The notes: generated from the letters alone by a model not told the origin. Counted from the first letter of the stretch, positions 8,881 to 18,487 are shown. The stretch: 64,000 bases of DNA from JABCYV01 sp963696025 (GCA_963696025.1 CAVOII010000006.1:393601-457600), one strand, 5' to 3'. Program-made: numbers and translations.

Positions 8881-10132
8881 CCGGACACATTGGTTACACT
8901 TTCTCCCCTTTTGGGGAGGGAGTGATGCCCTGGAAGGAGTGTTCGGTGATGGATGAAAGGCTGCAGTTTGTGGCTCGCCGGCAAGCCGGCGAACCGATGA
9001 CGGAACTTTGTCGGGAGTTCGGGAGCTCGCGCAAGACCGGCTATAAAATCTTGGACCGCTATCAGGACTGCGGCGTTCAAGGCCTGACCGACCGCAGTCG
9101 CCGCCCCTATCGCTACGCCAATCAGCTTCCCTTTCAGGTAGAGAACTTCATTCTGAACGTCAAGCGCGAACCCCCCAGTTGGGGCGCCCGGAAAATCCGC
9201 GAGCGCCTCATCCGCAGGTTCTGCGGAATTCCGATTCCAGCCAAGAGCACCATCCCTGCCGTGCTCGATCGCCATGGTCTAGTCGAGCGCCGGGGCCGTA
9301 TCCGTCGTCGAGCGCAAGGGACACCGTTATCTCTGGGACAGCAGCCCAATGAGCTCGGGGGCACTGACTACAAAGGCGAGTTCTTGTTCGGCAACCAGCA
9401 CTACTGCTACCCCCTGACGGTCACCGACCACGCCAGCCGTTTTCTGCTGACTGGCGAAGCTCTTTCTTCCACTCGAGAAGGCTACGCTTTCGCGGTATTT
9501 GAGCAGCTTTTTCGAGAGCGCGGCCTGCCCGCCAACATCGGCAGCGATAACGGTGTGCCTTTCGCTTCCGCACACGCCTTATTCCACCTCCGCAAGCTGG
9601 CGGTCTGGTGGCTCCGCCTCGGCCTCGGCATCGAGCCCATCCCACCTGGCCATCCTCAGCAAAACGGTGGTCACCAACGTATGCCCCTCACTTTGAAGAA
9701 AGAAGCCACCAAACCCGCGGCCGCCAATTTTCTTCAGCAGCAGGCGCGCTTTGACAAGTTCATTGACATCTTCCACCACGAACGTCCGCATGAGGCTTTG
9801 GATATGAAATGTCCGGCAGAAATCTACCAACCTTCCCCTCGTCTTTACACCGGATTGCCCGACATCGATTATCCCTTCCACGACAAAACCATCGTGGTCA
9901 CCCGCTGCGGCCGCATCTGTCTGGGGAACAAAAAGATCAACTTCAGCCAGGTCTTTGCTGGTCAGGCCGTCGGCATCAAAGAAGTGCACGATGACATCTG
10001 GCTGGTGAGCTTTATGGATTATGATTTGGGATATTTTGATCTGGAGACACGGGTGCTCGAACCGCTCGAAAACCCCTTCGGCCCAAAACTGTTACCTATG
10101 TCTTAGGTACGATCTGTCACCCATGTGTCCGG
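8881..10132 (+). mobile_element. IS481-like insertion sequence
   Basis: An element of about 1.25 kb. Candidate ends are CCGGACACATTGGTTACACT at 8881 and its imperfect inverted copy ending at 10132 (first ten bases identical). A second, perfect 14-base inverted match, GACATAGGTAACAG at 8861-8874 and its complement at 10089-10102, lies partly outside this and overlaps the transposase stop codon. The true ends are therefore not certain. No target-site duplication was found. Confidence 0.65.
8925..10106 (+). CDS. IS481-family transposase with altered catalytic residue
   Basis: A 393-residue DDE recombinase with an N-terminal helix-turn-helix (MTELCREFGSSRKTGYKILD) and an rve integrase core. The first two acidic residues are visible in GTDYKGEF and GSDNGVPF. 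The third block reads QNGGHQRMPLTLKKE, whereas the family has a Glu between His and Arg. Codon 251 (9675-9677) is CAA, Gln. The Trp usually before the first Asp block is also replaced by Gly. The frame is intact and preceded by GGGGAGGG, but the enzyme is probably inactive. Confidence 0.9.
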   Translation: MPWKECSVMDERLQFVARRQAGEPMTELCREFGSSRKTGYKILDRYQDCGVQGLTDRSRRPYRYANQLPFQVENFILNVKREPPSWGARKIRERLIRRFCGIPIPAKSTIPAVLDRHGLVERRGRIRRRAQGTPLSLGQQPNELGGTDYKGEFLFGNQHYCYPLTVTDHASRFLLTGEALSSTREGYAFAVFEQLFRERGLPANIGSDNGVPFASAHALFHLRKLAVWWLRLGLGIEPIPPGHPQQNGGHQRMPLTLKKEATKPAAANFLQQQARFDKFIDIFHHERPHEALDMKCPAEIYQPSPRLYTGLPDIDYPFHDKTIVVTRCGRICLGNKKINFSQVFAGQAVGIKEVHDDIWLVSFMDYDLGYFDLETRVLEPLENPFGPKLLPMS

Positions 10133-10139
10133 GCCGGAC

Positions 10140-10179
10140 CGTTCGTAAGTGGTTGCGGGGGCTTGCAACCATCCGAACG
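10140..10179. repeat. Two-part hairpin between the two IS elements
   Basis: CGTTCG, GGTTGC, GCAACC and CGAACG follow in order at 10140, 10151, 10165 and 10174. They can fold as two stacked perfect 6-bp stems. It lies just outside the IS481-like end and about 100 bases before the next transposase. It may be a subterminal structure of the second element. Confidence 0.4.
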
Positions 10180-10275
10180 TACCCTCGATTCCCTTCTTCT
10201 TTCAGCTGCACCCAAATCAGCTGAAGCAAAAAACATAGGTGCAGTACTCTTCATCCTGTCCTTTTGGCACGGATA

Positions 10276-11754
10276 ATGAGTGCAATGGCCGAAGATCAGG
10301 TTCCTCAAAACCACTTGTTAGGTTTCATCGACCGCTACGTCGGTTTCGATTTTGTGGGGGAGAAGTGGCGTGCATCCTACAGCGAAACGGGGCGACCGTC
10401 GATTGATCCGGAAGTGCGGTTGCGGATCCTGCTGCTGGGGTATCTCTACGGCATCAGCAGTGAGCGGAAGTTGCTGGAAGAACTGCGCATGCACTTGGCG
10501 TGGCGCTGGTTCACCGGGTTGGGGTTGGAGCAGGAGATTCCCCATCACTCGACGTTCTCGAAGAACCGGCATGGCCGCTTTCAGGAGTCGAAGCTGTTTC
10601 AGGAGTTGTTGGAGCGCATTGTGGAGCAGTGCATCGCTGCGGGTCTGGTGGAGGGGGAGCAGATGTCGGTCGATGGCAGCTTCATCATGGCGAACGCGAG
10701 CCACCACAGTCGTATCCCCCGCGAACAGTTTAGGGAGGCAGCGCCAGGGAACTATGGGGTGCGAAAGTACCTGGAAGAACTAGAGCAGGAGAACGGCGAT
10801 GGCGAAGCCATCCATCCGCAAGACCAGGTGTCGACTACCGACCCGGATTCGACGTAGCTGAGCAAGGGGAATGGCGCTGCCGAACTGGGTTACTTCGATA
10901 ACTATCTGATCGACAATGAAAGCTGGGTGATCGTGGGGGTGCAAGCGACGGCCGCCGGTTTGAGTCAGGAGAGCGCAGCAGCACGAGACATGATCGATCG
11001 CTACTACCAACGATACGGCCGGCGACCGATGGGGGTGGCGGCCGATAACACCTACGGCAACGGTGAACTGCTGCCAGGGCTCGATGATCGTGGGATTACG
11101 GCTTACATTCGCGTGAAGCAAGGTCCGAACTCGCCCCCTGATCTATACGGGATCGAGAAGTTCACTTACCTGGCGGAAGAAAACTGCTATCTCTGCCCCG
11201 CAGGCAAGCCACTGAACTACGTGGGTATTAACAAACGGAACCGTGCGCACCGGTACTACTCGACGGTTAAGCGCTGTCGAGGATGTGGGCAGAAGCCGCA
11301 GTGCACGCGCGGCAAGTTCCGTACGATCGCGATCCATACTTGCGAAGCGGCGAGACAGAAGGCCAATGAGGTAGCCAAGACCCCGGAGTTCGCCGCGGCG
11401 CTACGCAAGCGACGGAAAGTGGAGGCTCTGTTCTCGGAACTAAAGAACCGGATTGGATTGCGGCGCTTGCGCCTACGCAGAATCAAGTTCGTGCGTGAGC
11501 AGTTCTACCTAGCTGCTGTGGCCCAGAACCGGAAACGACTGGTGCGGTTCCTCAACATGAGAGCGCAACCAGCGATGGCAAGCGCGTCAGCAACCACTAG
11601 CAAAAGAAAAACACGAATCGGAAGAAACTCCCCTGAGGGAAAACGCGTCTTCGAACCGAGTTTTTCAACACCAACGCGATATTACGCCAACAATCCGAGA
11701 CCACCGCGCGGTAAGAGGTGCACGACTCGACGTAGCATCGATTACTTGGTGTAA
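10276..11754 (+). pseudogene. IS1182-family transposase interrupted by an in-frame amber codon
   Basis: One continuous frame of about 490 codons broken only by TAG at 10855-10857. Family members carry Trp after a TTDPDST-like stretch there, so a single TGG-to-TAG change explains it. The N-terminal DUF772 domain (GRPSIDPEVRLRILLLGYLYGI), the DGSF catalytic Asp block, ADNTYGNGE, a four-Cys zinc-binding region (CYLCPAGK, RCRGCGQKPQCTRG) and the KVEALFSELKNRIGL catalytic Glu block are otherwise present. The decay is therefore recent. ATG 10276 or 10285 can serve as start. No clear terminal repeats were found, so the element's ends are not drawn. Confidence 0.88.
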
Positions 11755-11777
11755 CCGTTCCTCGGTAGGTGCGAGCG

Positions 11778-12296
11778 TCACCGATGATTACGCGCAGGCC
11801 TCGTAGTTGAGCATGGCTCATCGCGAACCGCTGAAATGCAATCTGTTTCGACGCCAGTCAGGGAGGCGGGTTGAGGAGATCCATCGTGACCGACTAGAGC
11901 ATTCTTCGAAACCGGCAAAGTCCGATCTGCGCGCCTGAGAATTTCCTTTGCCAGCCGGTCTTCACGGTCGCGATTAGCCAAACTCAGGATGGCAAGCCTG
12001 GTGGCCCAGCCCACAAATCTCCTTTCACTCCACTGCTGGAGGTACAAGGTGATATTACCCTGCTTGTCGATTCCGTAACCCTCGTCGTGCTCCCCAATTA
12101 CGAGGGTCAACGAATACTCAACATCCGAGGAATCACGGACATGAAACTCTTTCGCGACCACACGGCAGGTCTCTATCAGCAGGACTTTGGCCCTCTCCTG
12201 AGGCACATCTAGGTGCTTCGGGTTAGCGATGGTTAGGTGGACTAAACCCGAGGAATGCGTCGCGAGAAGCAGGAGCAGGGAGGAGAGATGCATCAT
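11778..12296 (-). CDS. Exported protein of unknown function
   Basis: From the ATG at 12296 the product is about 172 residues. It starts with a signal peptide (MMHLSSLLLLLATHSSGLVH) that could also leave it membrane anchored. The middle reads LTLVIGEHDEGYGIDKQGNITLYLQQW, suggesting an alternating strand fold. The last 50 residues are polar and disordered-looking. GGGGG precedes the start. It diverges from the propeller protein at 12555. No family is recognised. A longer frame to 12347 adds a hydrophilic leader before the signal and is less likely. Confidence 0.6.
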   Translation of the reverse strand: MMHLSSLLLLLATHSSGLVHLTIANPKHLDVPQERAKVLLIETCRVVAKEFHVRDSSDVEYSLTLVIGEHDEGYGIDKQGNITLYLQQWSERRFVGWATRLAILSLANRDREDRLAKEILRRADRTLPVSKNALVGHDGSPQPASLTGVETDCISAVRDEPCSTTRPARNHR

Positions 12297-12554
12297 AATC
12301 CCCCAGCCCCAACTTGTCGCTATGCATTGGCGTCGTTCGGCTTTCATCGCTTTAGTACAGAAAATGTTCGCTTTTCGGGACGTCCCTTATGTTTCTTCGT
12401 TGGTTCTGCACGGTCAACCGGTCTGTCGCTGGAGTTCGTCTGAACTCGGAAAACGTTTTGCTATGTGAGAGTTCGAGGCGGATCTGAACTCCAAAGAGAG
12501 ATAACAGTGGTGTTAGCCTGCTATACTTTCCGACACGTTCGGGGAGGTTGCAGA

Positions 12555-14723
12555 GTGGCGGCTCCTTCCAATGGGCGCTCTCGAGTAAGTTTTGGCCTGT
12601 TCGAGGCTGACCTCTCCTCCGGTGAACTGTACAAAAACGGCCACAGAGTACCTTTACAAGATAAGCCCTTTCGCCTCCTGTCCATGCTGCTCGAGCGACC
12701 TGGAGAAGTAGTTACTCGCGAAGAGGTCCGGAAAAGGCTGTGGCCGGATGGGACTTTTGTCGATTTCGATGAAGGCCTAGACACCGCGATCAAAAAGCTT
12801 CGCAACGCGCTGAGGGATCCCGCTCGCAATCCCAGTTTCATTGAGACAATACCCCGCCGAGGCTATCGCTTTATTGCCCCCGTCGTCAGCCAGGGCTCGC
12901 AAGAACCCGCTGGCATGAACGTTTCTCCTGAGACGGGCTTCACGGCCGGCAAGGTCACCAGGGCCCGGCAGAATCAATGGTTGGTTCGAAAAGCCGCAGC
13001 GGTGCTCGGCACTGCGGCGGGAGTGTCACTTCTTCTGTTTGTATTTGGAACGAAACACAACCATGGCAACCTGGAGATCATACCCTTGGCCACCCCACCG
13101 GGATGGGTGCGACACCCAAGTTTTTCACCGGATGGAAACGAGATCGCATTCGATTATACGGATGAGAATTCGAACAATTCGGACATTTACATTCAGGCTC
13201 TCGGTGACGAGAAGATGCTTCGTTTGACGACACCTCCGGGGGCTTCATTTTGTCCCACTTGGTCTCCTGATGGTCGGAACATCGCGTTCACCCATTACCT
13301 CGAACCGGTGCTGGGAAATCCTGAAAGAACGATCATGTTGATGACCCAACTGGGAGGATCCAAACGCGTCCTTCGTCGGCTTTCACCCGAGAATGGCTCT
13401 TGCAGGGTGTCGTGGTCTCCGCATGGAGATTTACTGGGTTACGCGGATAAGCCCCCCGGTGAGGCTATCGGCATTTTCTTGATGTCAACCCTCGGCTCGG
13501 ATAACTGGAGGCTAACAACTGCGCCCGCAAACACGCTGGAGGCCTCTCCCACTTTTTCACCGGATGGAAAGCATATCGCCTTCCTACGTGTAAGCTCGAT
13601 GTTTACCGGCGATATCTATGTCGTTCCAACCTCGGGAGGTGAACCGCGAAGGCTGACATTTCTAAATGACGACGTAGACGAGCCTATTTGGACATCTGAT
13701 GGACGCAGCGTCATTTTTACGGTTAAGGGACCGGCAAATGGCGGCGGCAGCCTATATTCGGTCTCCTCCAACGGCGGTAGGCCCGAACGACTAGTGATTC
13801 CTGACTCAAGCGTCTCGTCACCGGCAACTTCACGGCGCGGCGACCGCCTGGCATACGAGAAGGCAATTTTCAGTATGACAATTTGGAAGCTCACAATTCC
13901 TGACTCCAGCGAACGTGCCGTGAGGTTGATTGGCTCCACGCGAACCGATAGTGATCCAGCCTTCTCTCCAGACGGAAGGCAAATCGCATTCGACTCGACC
14001 CGAGATGGTACGGAAGCGATGTGGCTTTGCAGCGGCGACGGTGTGAACCCAATCAAGCTCATGACAGTGCACCAAGGCGGAACGCCATCCTGGGCGCCGG
14101 ATGGGACTCAGATCGCCTTTGATGACCGTCGCAGCGGGCGCAGCCATATCTACCTGATCAACGTGCATGACGGCAGCACGCAGCAGGTTAGCGAAGGCGA
14201 CTCCGATGACGAAGTGCCCCGGTGGTCAGCAGATGGGAAGTGGGTCTACTTTGCTTCGAATCGCACGGGAAGATATGAGATTTGGAAAACGTCTGTCCCA
14301 TTTGGAAAAGCCCTGGTTCAAATCACGCGGAATGGGGGACTCTTTCCTTCGGAATCACCCGACGGCAGGTTTGTTTATTACAACAAACCAGCAATTCCGT
14401 ATCTTGACAGCGAAGCTCGTGGCGTATGGAGGATGCGTGTATCGGGAGGCGCGGAGGAACTCATGATCCGCGATCCGGACAGGCTCTGGCAGGTCAGGCC
14501 CGAGGGCATCTACTTTAGCGACAATAGCGCCAAAAATGATCCGGTGCTCAAGCTGTTTGCACTGGAAACGCGGACGACAAAAGTAGTGGGCCATCTAAAT
14601 AAGGAAGCAACGAATAAAGGAGGCCACAACTTGGAGATCTCCCCGGACGGACGCGCTGCGTTGTATGTGCAGGTTGAAGCTGCGAACGGTGAACTTGTGT
14701 TAGTAAAAGGAGGCTCCTGGTGA
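12555..14723 (+). CDS. Winged-helix DNA-binding protein with transmembrane segment and WD40-like propeller
   Basis: A 722-residue protein starting at GTG 12555, preceded by GGGGAGG. Residues 10-110 form an OmpR/CadC-type winged helix (VSFGLFEADLSSGELYKNG, then FIETIPRRGYRFIAPV). Residues 140-165 form one membrane helix (AAAVLGTAAGVSLLLFVFG). The rest is a TolB-like propeller built from repeated FSPDGxxIAF blades (PD40). The CadC-like layout implies a membrane sensor whose cytoplasmic domain binds DNA and whose periplasmic propeller binds a ligand or partner. The family is very common in Acidobacteriota, and its signals are mostly unknown. Confidence 0.92.
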   Translation: MAAPSNGRSRVSFGLFEADLSSGELYKNGHRVPLQDKPFRLLSMLLERPGEVVTREEVRKRLWPDGTFVDFDEGLDTAIKKLRNALRDPARNPSFIETIPRRGYRFIAPVVSQGSQEPAGMNVSPETGFTAGKVTRARQNQWLVRKAAAVLGTAAGVSLLLFVFGTKHNHGNLEIIPLATPPGWVRHPSFSPDGNEIAFDYTDENSNNSDIYIQALGDEKMLRLTTPPGASFCPTWSPDGRNIAFTHYLEPVLGNPERTIMLMTQLGGSKRVLRRLSPENGSCRVSWSPHGDLLGYADKPPGEAIGIFLMSTLGSDNWRLTTAPANTLEASPTFSPDGKHIAFLRVSSMFTGDIYVVPTSGGEPRRLTFLNDDVDEPIWTSDGRSVIFTVKGPANGGGSLYSVSSNGGRPERLVIPDSSVSSPATSRRGDRLAYEKAIFSMTIWKLTIPDSSERAVRLIGSTRTDSDPAFSPDGRQIAFDSTRDGTEAMWLCSGDGVNPIKLMTVHQGGTPSWAPDGTQIAFDDRRSGRSHIYLINVHDGSTQQVSEGDSDDEVPRWSADGKWVYFASNRTGRYEIWKTSVPFGKALVQITRNGGLFPSESPDGRFVYYNKPAIPYLDSEARGVWRMRVSGGAEELMIRDPDRLWQVRPEGIYFSDNSAKNDPVLKLFALETRTTKVVGHLNKEATNKGGHNLEISPDGRAALYVQVEAANGELVLVKGGSW

Positions 14724-14725
14724 TG

Positions 14726-14751
14726 GCAGGAGCGATGGCTCGGGCTCCTGC
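14726..14751. terminator. Perfect 8-bp hairpin after the propeller gene
   Basis: GCAGGAGC at 14726-14733 and GCTCCTGC at 14744-14751 form a stem with a ten-base loop just after the stop codon. No T-tract follows, so it is at most a weak or factor-assisted terminator, or a 3'-end stabiliser. Confidence 0.4.
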
Positions 14752-14964
14752 AGCACCGTCCGGGCTACGCGGTAATCGACATTGGCGAGGCGCGTAAGGC
14801 GGGCCTCAATGCCATACCACGGGCGAGCAGATGAATGAAGACTAAATGCCGACGATCTCTTCGATACCAGGCCCAGTCCCAGGACGGAGTCCATGGTTGC
14901 GGCCGCTGTTCCGCGGGCCGAGCGAATCAGGCGGAAGCTTGACACTTCATGATTCGTGAGGTTC

Positions 14965-15294
14965 TTATTTCTTTGCGGCTCTTACCTTTGCCCACCTTGC
15001 TCGTTGAGCTGCCGCGATCCTTCTCCGGGCTGCTGCCGACATTGTGCGCTTAGGTCTCGACGCACCCGCTTGGCTGTTTGTGGCTCTCTTCGCCCACCGT
15101 GCTTTCTGCGCCAGGCTCATCTTCCGACGCGCGGCAGCCGATAATCTCCGGCTTGGCTTTGTGTAAGAACTTCCACCGTTCAACTTGCCAAGAACGGAAA
15201 GAGCCGCGTCCACGTGCATGAGTTGGGTTACCAGATTCGTTCGTTCTCCTCTCAACTCCGACACAATTGACGCTAGTCCCTTCAGGTTTGCCAT
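14965..15294 (-). CDS. Small basic protein with paired Ala/Arg/Lys-rich repeats
   Basis: A 109-residue protein. GAGGAGG lies six bases before the ATG at 15294. The N-terminal half is a helical segment with an LVTQLMHVDAALSVLG core. The C-terminal half is strongly basic and holds two similar units, AARRKMSLAQKARWAK and AARRRIAAAQRARWAK, ending in VRAAKK. This resembles histone-H1-like or nucleic-acid-binding tails, so a nucleoid or regulatory DNA-binding role is plausible but unproven. An AbiEii remnant diverges from its start. Confidence 0.75.
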   Translation of the reverse strand: MANLKGLASIVSELRGERTNLVTQLMHVDAALSVLGKLNGGSSYTKPSRRLSAAARRKMSLAQKARWAKRATNSQAGASRPKRTMSAAARRRIAAAQRARWAKVRAAKK

Positions 15295-15334
15295 GGATTC
15301 CTCCTCGGCTGAAGATCATAGCAGAGCTGTTGTT

Positions 15335-15780
15335 GCTTCACCGCTGCACCGCATCGCACAGTCCAAACACCGAGACCTATTCGTGCTGAAAGGCGCATTG
15401 CTGTTCGAGCTGTGGACCGAGCAGCGGTACCGTCCGACGCGCGACGCGGATTTTCTCACGCCAGGCCAGAACAATCCCGAGCGATTCGCCGCAATATTTA
15501 AAGAAATCTGTGACTCCGAAGTGAAGGATGATGGGCTTCGCTTTGACGCCTCGACAGTTACAGCGGAACGCATCACGGAAGATGCTGATTACGAAGGCAT
15601 CCACGTCAAATTCACGCTATCAGCGGTTTCTAGGGAGAAGCATCAACTACGCGAGATTGTCTTTTGAGGATGCACTTGGTCCTTAGTGATTCACTTACGT
15701 TGACTACTCTGAAGCATCCGGCGCCGTCATTTTTGAACTTCACCAAATCGAAACTTTCTCCCGTGCCCACTTTTTAGGTC
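15335..15780 (+). pseudogene. AbiEii/AbiGii-type nucleotidyltransferase toxin remnant
   Basis: The frame that ends at 15667 encodes HRDLFVLKGALLFELW, RPTRDADFL and LRFDASTVTAERITEDADY. These are the nucleotidyltransferase blocks of AbiEii toxins, including the KGA and TRDxD positions. The protein lacks its normal N-terminus, because upstream codons fall in the leader region of the opposite gene. The expected continuation appears in other frames: NYARLSFEDALGP just after 15640, then LTLTTLKHPAPSF at about 15690-15730. No AbiEi antitoxin gene is present. A dead abortive-infection or toxin-antitoxin locus. Confidence 0.75.
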
Positions 15781-16063
15781 GACCGGCACTGCTCGAGCTA
15801 GTGTTCAATCCAGACAAGAGTGCGCGCATTCAAGCTGTAACGATCTTTCAATTTGTTGGCGAGCATTTCAGGATTATTGGTTACGGCCCTCGCCGGTTGT
15901 AGCAGATTTCGGTCATCAGGAAGACACGCTTCCGTGTCGGCGTTCATGGATCTCAACATCGCACCAAGCCTGATAGCCAAACCGATCTTCGTGTCGCCAA
16001 ATCATTGGGAACCTCCTGACCTCCGATCTCTGCTTCTATTCAATTCAGGCTCTGACATTGTCT
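15781..16063. other. Non-coding remainder between AbiEii remnant and primase
   Basis: About 280 bases with only short frames and no recognised motif. It probably contains further decayed toxin-gene sequence. Confidence 0.4.
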
Positions 16064-16990
16064 TTATCTCTGCAGGGGAGAACCCTGGAGAAATCGTTGT
16101 GCTTTTTCGATCACTCGTTTTAAGTAATCTGCTTGACGAGCAAGACTGCCCTTGAAGGAAAGACCCTGGGAAGCGATCGCTGCTCGTATCGAGCCCTCCG
16201 AGACTCCGTGATCGAGAGCATAGACGGCATATGCCATGTCACTTCGTGACTGCGCTCCGCCGTATCGTGGGTCATTGCGGAAATCTTCGATCTGCTTAAT
16301 CTCTGTCCCAACGCGTCTCGGTACCAAGTGGAAAAGCTTCCGTGCGGTTTCGGCTTGGCGCATTTGGGCTTTCAACTCGTTTTCGACCTCGGCGAGAAAA
16401 TCTGCGGCCTTGGGATATGGCGCTCCAGTGGTTTCTATGAGGCGAACGTAGGGCAGGTGTCCATCGGCCTGGCGATACTTTTCCTTGCGATTCGTGAACC
16501 CCGCTAACCGTCCAAAATGTCGCCAGTCTGCCGATCCTTGATCTGCGTGGAATCTCTTAGCGAGTGTCTTCGCAACGGCGGTAGAAAGGGCCTGGTCAAG
16601 GGTTCTGCTGTGTTGAAGCCAGGCTTGGAAATTGTCCGGTGAGGTTTCGACGACCAGGGCGGGAGCGAATCCTTCCGCTTTCATCGTTTTGATGTCTTTT
16701 GCCTTCAGATCGTCGACCAGGGAGAGGCTGTGAATCCCCGCAGGCCGAATGTAGATACTGCGGCCTTTCAGGTTCTCGAAGCGGAGCCACGCGATCGATT
16801 TGAAGGCGATTTCTTTTGCCCAAGTGCGGAGGATCATTTGCTCGTTGGCAGCATCGAAGACGCCGACTTCAAATAATTCTGCGCGCATCGCTTCCAGCTG
16901 TTCGCTGACGGCTTTCTGAGTGCGGTCCGGCATCGTAATTTTCCCAGCGATGATTTTTTTGTTGACATCTGTTTCGGTTGGGCGTATCAA
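16064..16990 (-). CDS. RepB-type DNA primase domain protein
   Basis: Up to 308 residues from a TTG at 16990. An ATG at 16933 would give 289 residues, and the choice is unsure. The middle matches mobile-element RepB/MobA-type primases: RGRSIYIRPAG-like strand (here LKGRSIYIRPAGIHSLSLVDD), ALVVETSPDNFQAWL, then HADQGSADWRHFGRLAGFTNRK, which holds the conserved His/Gly-Arg-Leu-Ala-Gly-Phe-Thr-Asn block. Such primases prime single-stranded DNA after conjugative transfer or at plasmid origins. It is divergent from the trb operon across a 92-base region with a palindrome. Confidence 0.82.
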   Translation of the reverse strand: MIRPTETDVNKKIIAGKITMPDRTQKAVSEQLEAMRAELFEVGVFDAANEQMILRTWAKEIAFKSIAWLRFENLKGRSIYIRPAGIHSLSLVDDLKAKDIKTMKAEGFAPALVVETSPDNFQAWLQHSRTLDQALSTAVAKTLAKRFHADQGSADWRHFGRLAGFTNRKEKYRQADGHLPYVRLIETTGAPYPKAADFLAEVENELKAQMRQAETARKLFHLVPRRVGTEIKQIEDFRNDPRYGGAQSRSDMAYAVYALDHGVSEGSIRAAIASQGLSFKGSLARQADYLKRVIEKAQRFLQGSPLQR

Positions 16991-17012
16991 CTCAATTCAT
17001 GACAGACTCATA

Positions 17013-17025
17013 TATGACTATCATA
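17013..17025. promoter_or_regulatory. Palindrome in the primase-trbB divergent promoter region
   Basis: TATGA-CTA-TCATA is a perfect inverted repeat in an AT-rich 92-base gap between divergent starts. A CATATATG-like run precedes it and CATATAC follows. It is a candidate operator controlling both directions. Confidence 0.45.
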
Positions 17026-17082
17026 AACACCATATACAACAATCGTGAAAGATTGCGCAAGCTTTTGTTCAGGCGGTGACGT

Positions 17083-18096
17083 GTGCACGATCCGGAACAG
17101 ACGGCTCGCTTCAAAGACAAACTCACCCGTGAGTTGGGGGGAGCGGTGATGGCGTGCCTAGAGGATGACACGACTGAGGACGTGGTTCTCAACCCCGACA
17201 GCACGCTGTGGATCAAGCGTACCCGGTCGGCTTTCACGGCGATCGGTACCATGGGCCCGACTCAGGCGCAGAGTGCCTTCGGCACCGTCGCGGCGATGCG
17301 GGGTACAGTGATTAACCACGATCAACCGATCCTAGAAACAGAACTCCCTCTCGATGGCAGCCGTTTTGAGGCGATTGTGCCACCGATCGTTCGTCGGCCC
17401 GTGTTCGCCATTCGTCAACGCCCTCGATCGATCTTTACGCTCGATGACTACGAGGCGGCGGGCATCCTCACTGACAGCAAAGACGAGCTGAATCGCCGAC
17501 GACACAGAGACGAATTTGTGGCGAGCGTTCGAGGCAAGAAACATGCGGACGTCATACGTTGGGCGGTGGCTGAGCGCAAAAATATTCTCGTGGTCGGTTC
17601 CACCGGATCGGGGAAGACGACCTTGGTGAATGCAATTCTGCACTGGCTGACTCAGGTCTCACCCAAGGATCGCGTACTTCTCATTGAAGACACGCCGGAG
17701 CTGCAGTGCGCAGTCGAGAACTCGGTGGCGTTATTGGCGACTGGCAGCGTCACCATGCTCGATTGCTTGCGGGCCTGTATGCGTTTGAAACCCACACGAA
17801 TTGTCGTGGGTGAGGTGCGCGGCGGGGAAGCATTCACCATGTTAAAGGCCTGGAATACGGGACATCCGGGAGGAGCCGCCACCGTGCATGCAAACGATGC
17901 TTTGAGCGGACTTCTACGCCTGGAAAGCCTGGTCGCGGAGGCAACCAGCGCTTTGCAACAGAAATTGATTGCCGAGGCTGTGAACTTGGTGGTCTTCGTG
18001 GACGAGGAGAGGGAGATTTCGGCGGGTCGGAAAGTCCGCGAAGTAGCGGTAGTGCTTGGCTACGAGGAAGGGCGGTACCTGCTGGAGTACGTGTAA
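17083..18096 (+). CDS. trbB: TrbB, VirB11-family secretion ATPase
   Basis: A 337-residue hexameric traffic ATPase that drives pilus assembly and substrate transfer at the inner membrane. The Walker A GSTGSGKTT is near residue 172, with the Asp box VLLIEDTPEL, Walker B RIVVGEVRGGEA and the His box TGHPGGAATVHAND following in order. The start is GTG with GGCGG-type Shine-Dalgarno. It is the first gene of the trb operon. Length and motifs are complete, so it is probably functional. Confidence 0.95.
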   Translation: MHDPEQTARFKDKLTRELGGAVMACLEDDTTEDVVLNPDSTLWIKRTRSAFTAIGTMGPTQAQSAFGTVAAMRGTVINHDQPILETELPLDGSRFEAIVPPIVRRPVFAIRQRPRSIFTLDDYEAAGILTDSKDELNRRRHRDEFVASVRGKKHADVIRWAVAERKNILVVGSTGSGKTTLVNAILHWLTQVSPKDRVLLIEDTPELQCAVENSVALLATGSVTMLDCLRACMRLKPTRIVVGEVRGGEAFTMLKAWNTGHPGGAATVHANDALSGLLRLESLVAEATSALQQKLIAEAVNLVVFVDEEREISAGRKVREVAVVLGYEEGRYLLEYV

Positions 18097-18162
18097 GCGG
18101 GTCTCGAGGGCAGCAGTACAGGGAAGTTTCGAGATTCAAGAGGAGCAAGAGGAGGAAGACCG

Positions 18163-18480
18163 ATGAAAAAGTTGTGCAAGCGTTTCCCGTTCTTGTGGAC
18201 GGTGATTCTCGTTCTCTCGAGTCCAGTGTTCGCTACGACCGGGCAGACAGGTCTGCCCTGGGAGACGCCCCTGGCGACTTTGCAACGGTCGATCAGTGGG
18301 CCCGTGGCGGTGCTGATCGCGATCATCGCTCTGGCTGCAATCGGGGGGACCTTGATTTTCGGAGGGGAGTGGAACGAGTTTGCGCGCAGGGGCGTATTTG
18401 CGGTCTGTGCGATTGCTCTGCTGGTTGGCGGAGCGGTCATCATGACCACACTCTTTAACGTGAGTTCGGCCTGCGTCTAG
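18163..18480 (+). CDS. trbC: TrbC/VirB2-family conjugal pilin
   Basis: A 105-residue pilin precursor. A signal peptide (residues 1-27, ending SSPVFA) is followed by two hydrophobic helices, GPVAVLIAIIALAAIGGTLIF and GVFAVCAIALLVGGAVIMTTLF, the usual VirB2 topology. Members polymerise, sometimes after cyclisation, into the conjugative pilus. GAGGAGG lies just upstream. Position between trbB and trbD agrees. Confidence 0.93.
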   Translation: MKKLCKRFPFLWTVILVLSSPVFATTGQTGLPWETPLATLQRSISGPVAVLIAIIALAAIGGTLIFGGEWNEFARRGVFAVCAIALLVGGAVIMTTLFNVSSACV

Positions 18481-18487
18481 GGTCCAG

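Noticed and set aside
10133..10275. Attempt to define terminal repeats of the IS1182-like element
   Set aside because: No inverted match was found between this stretch and 11755-11830.
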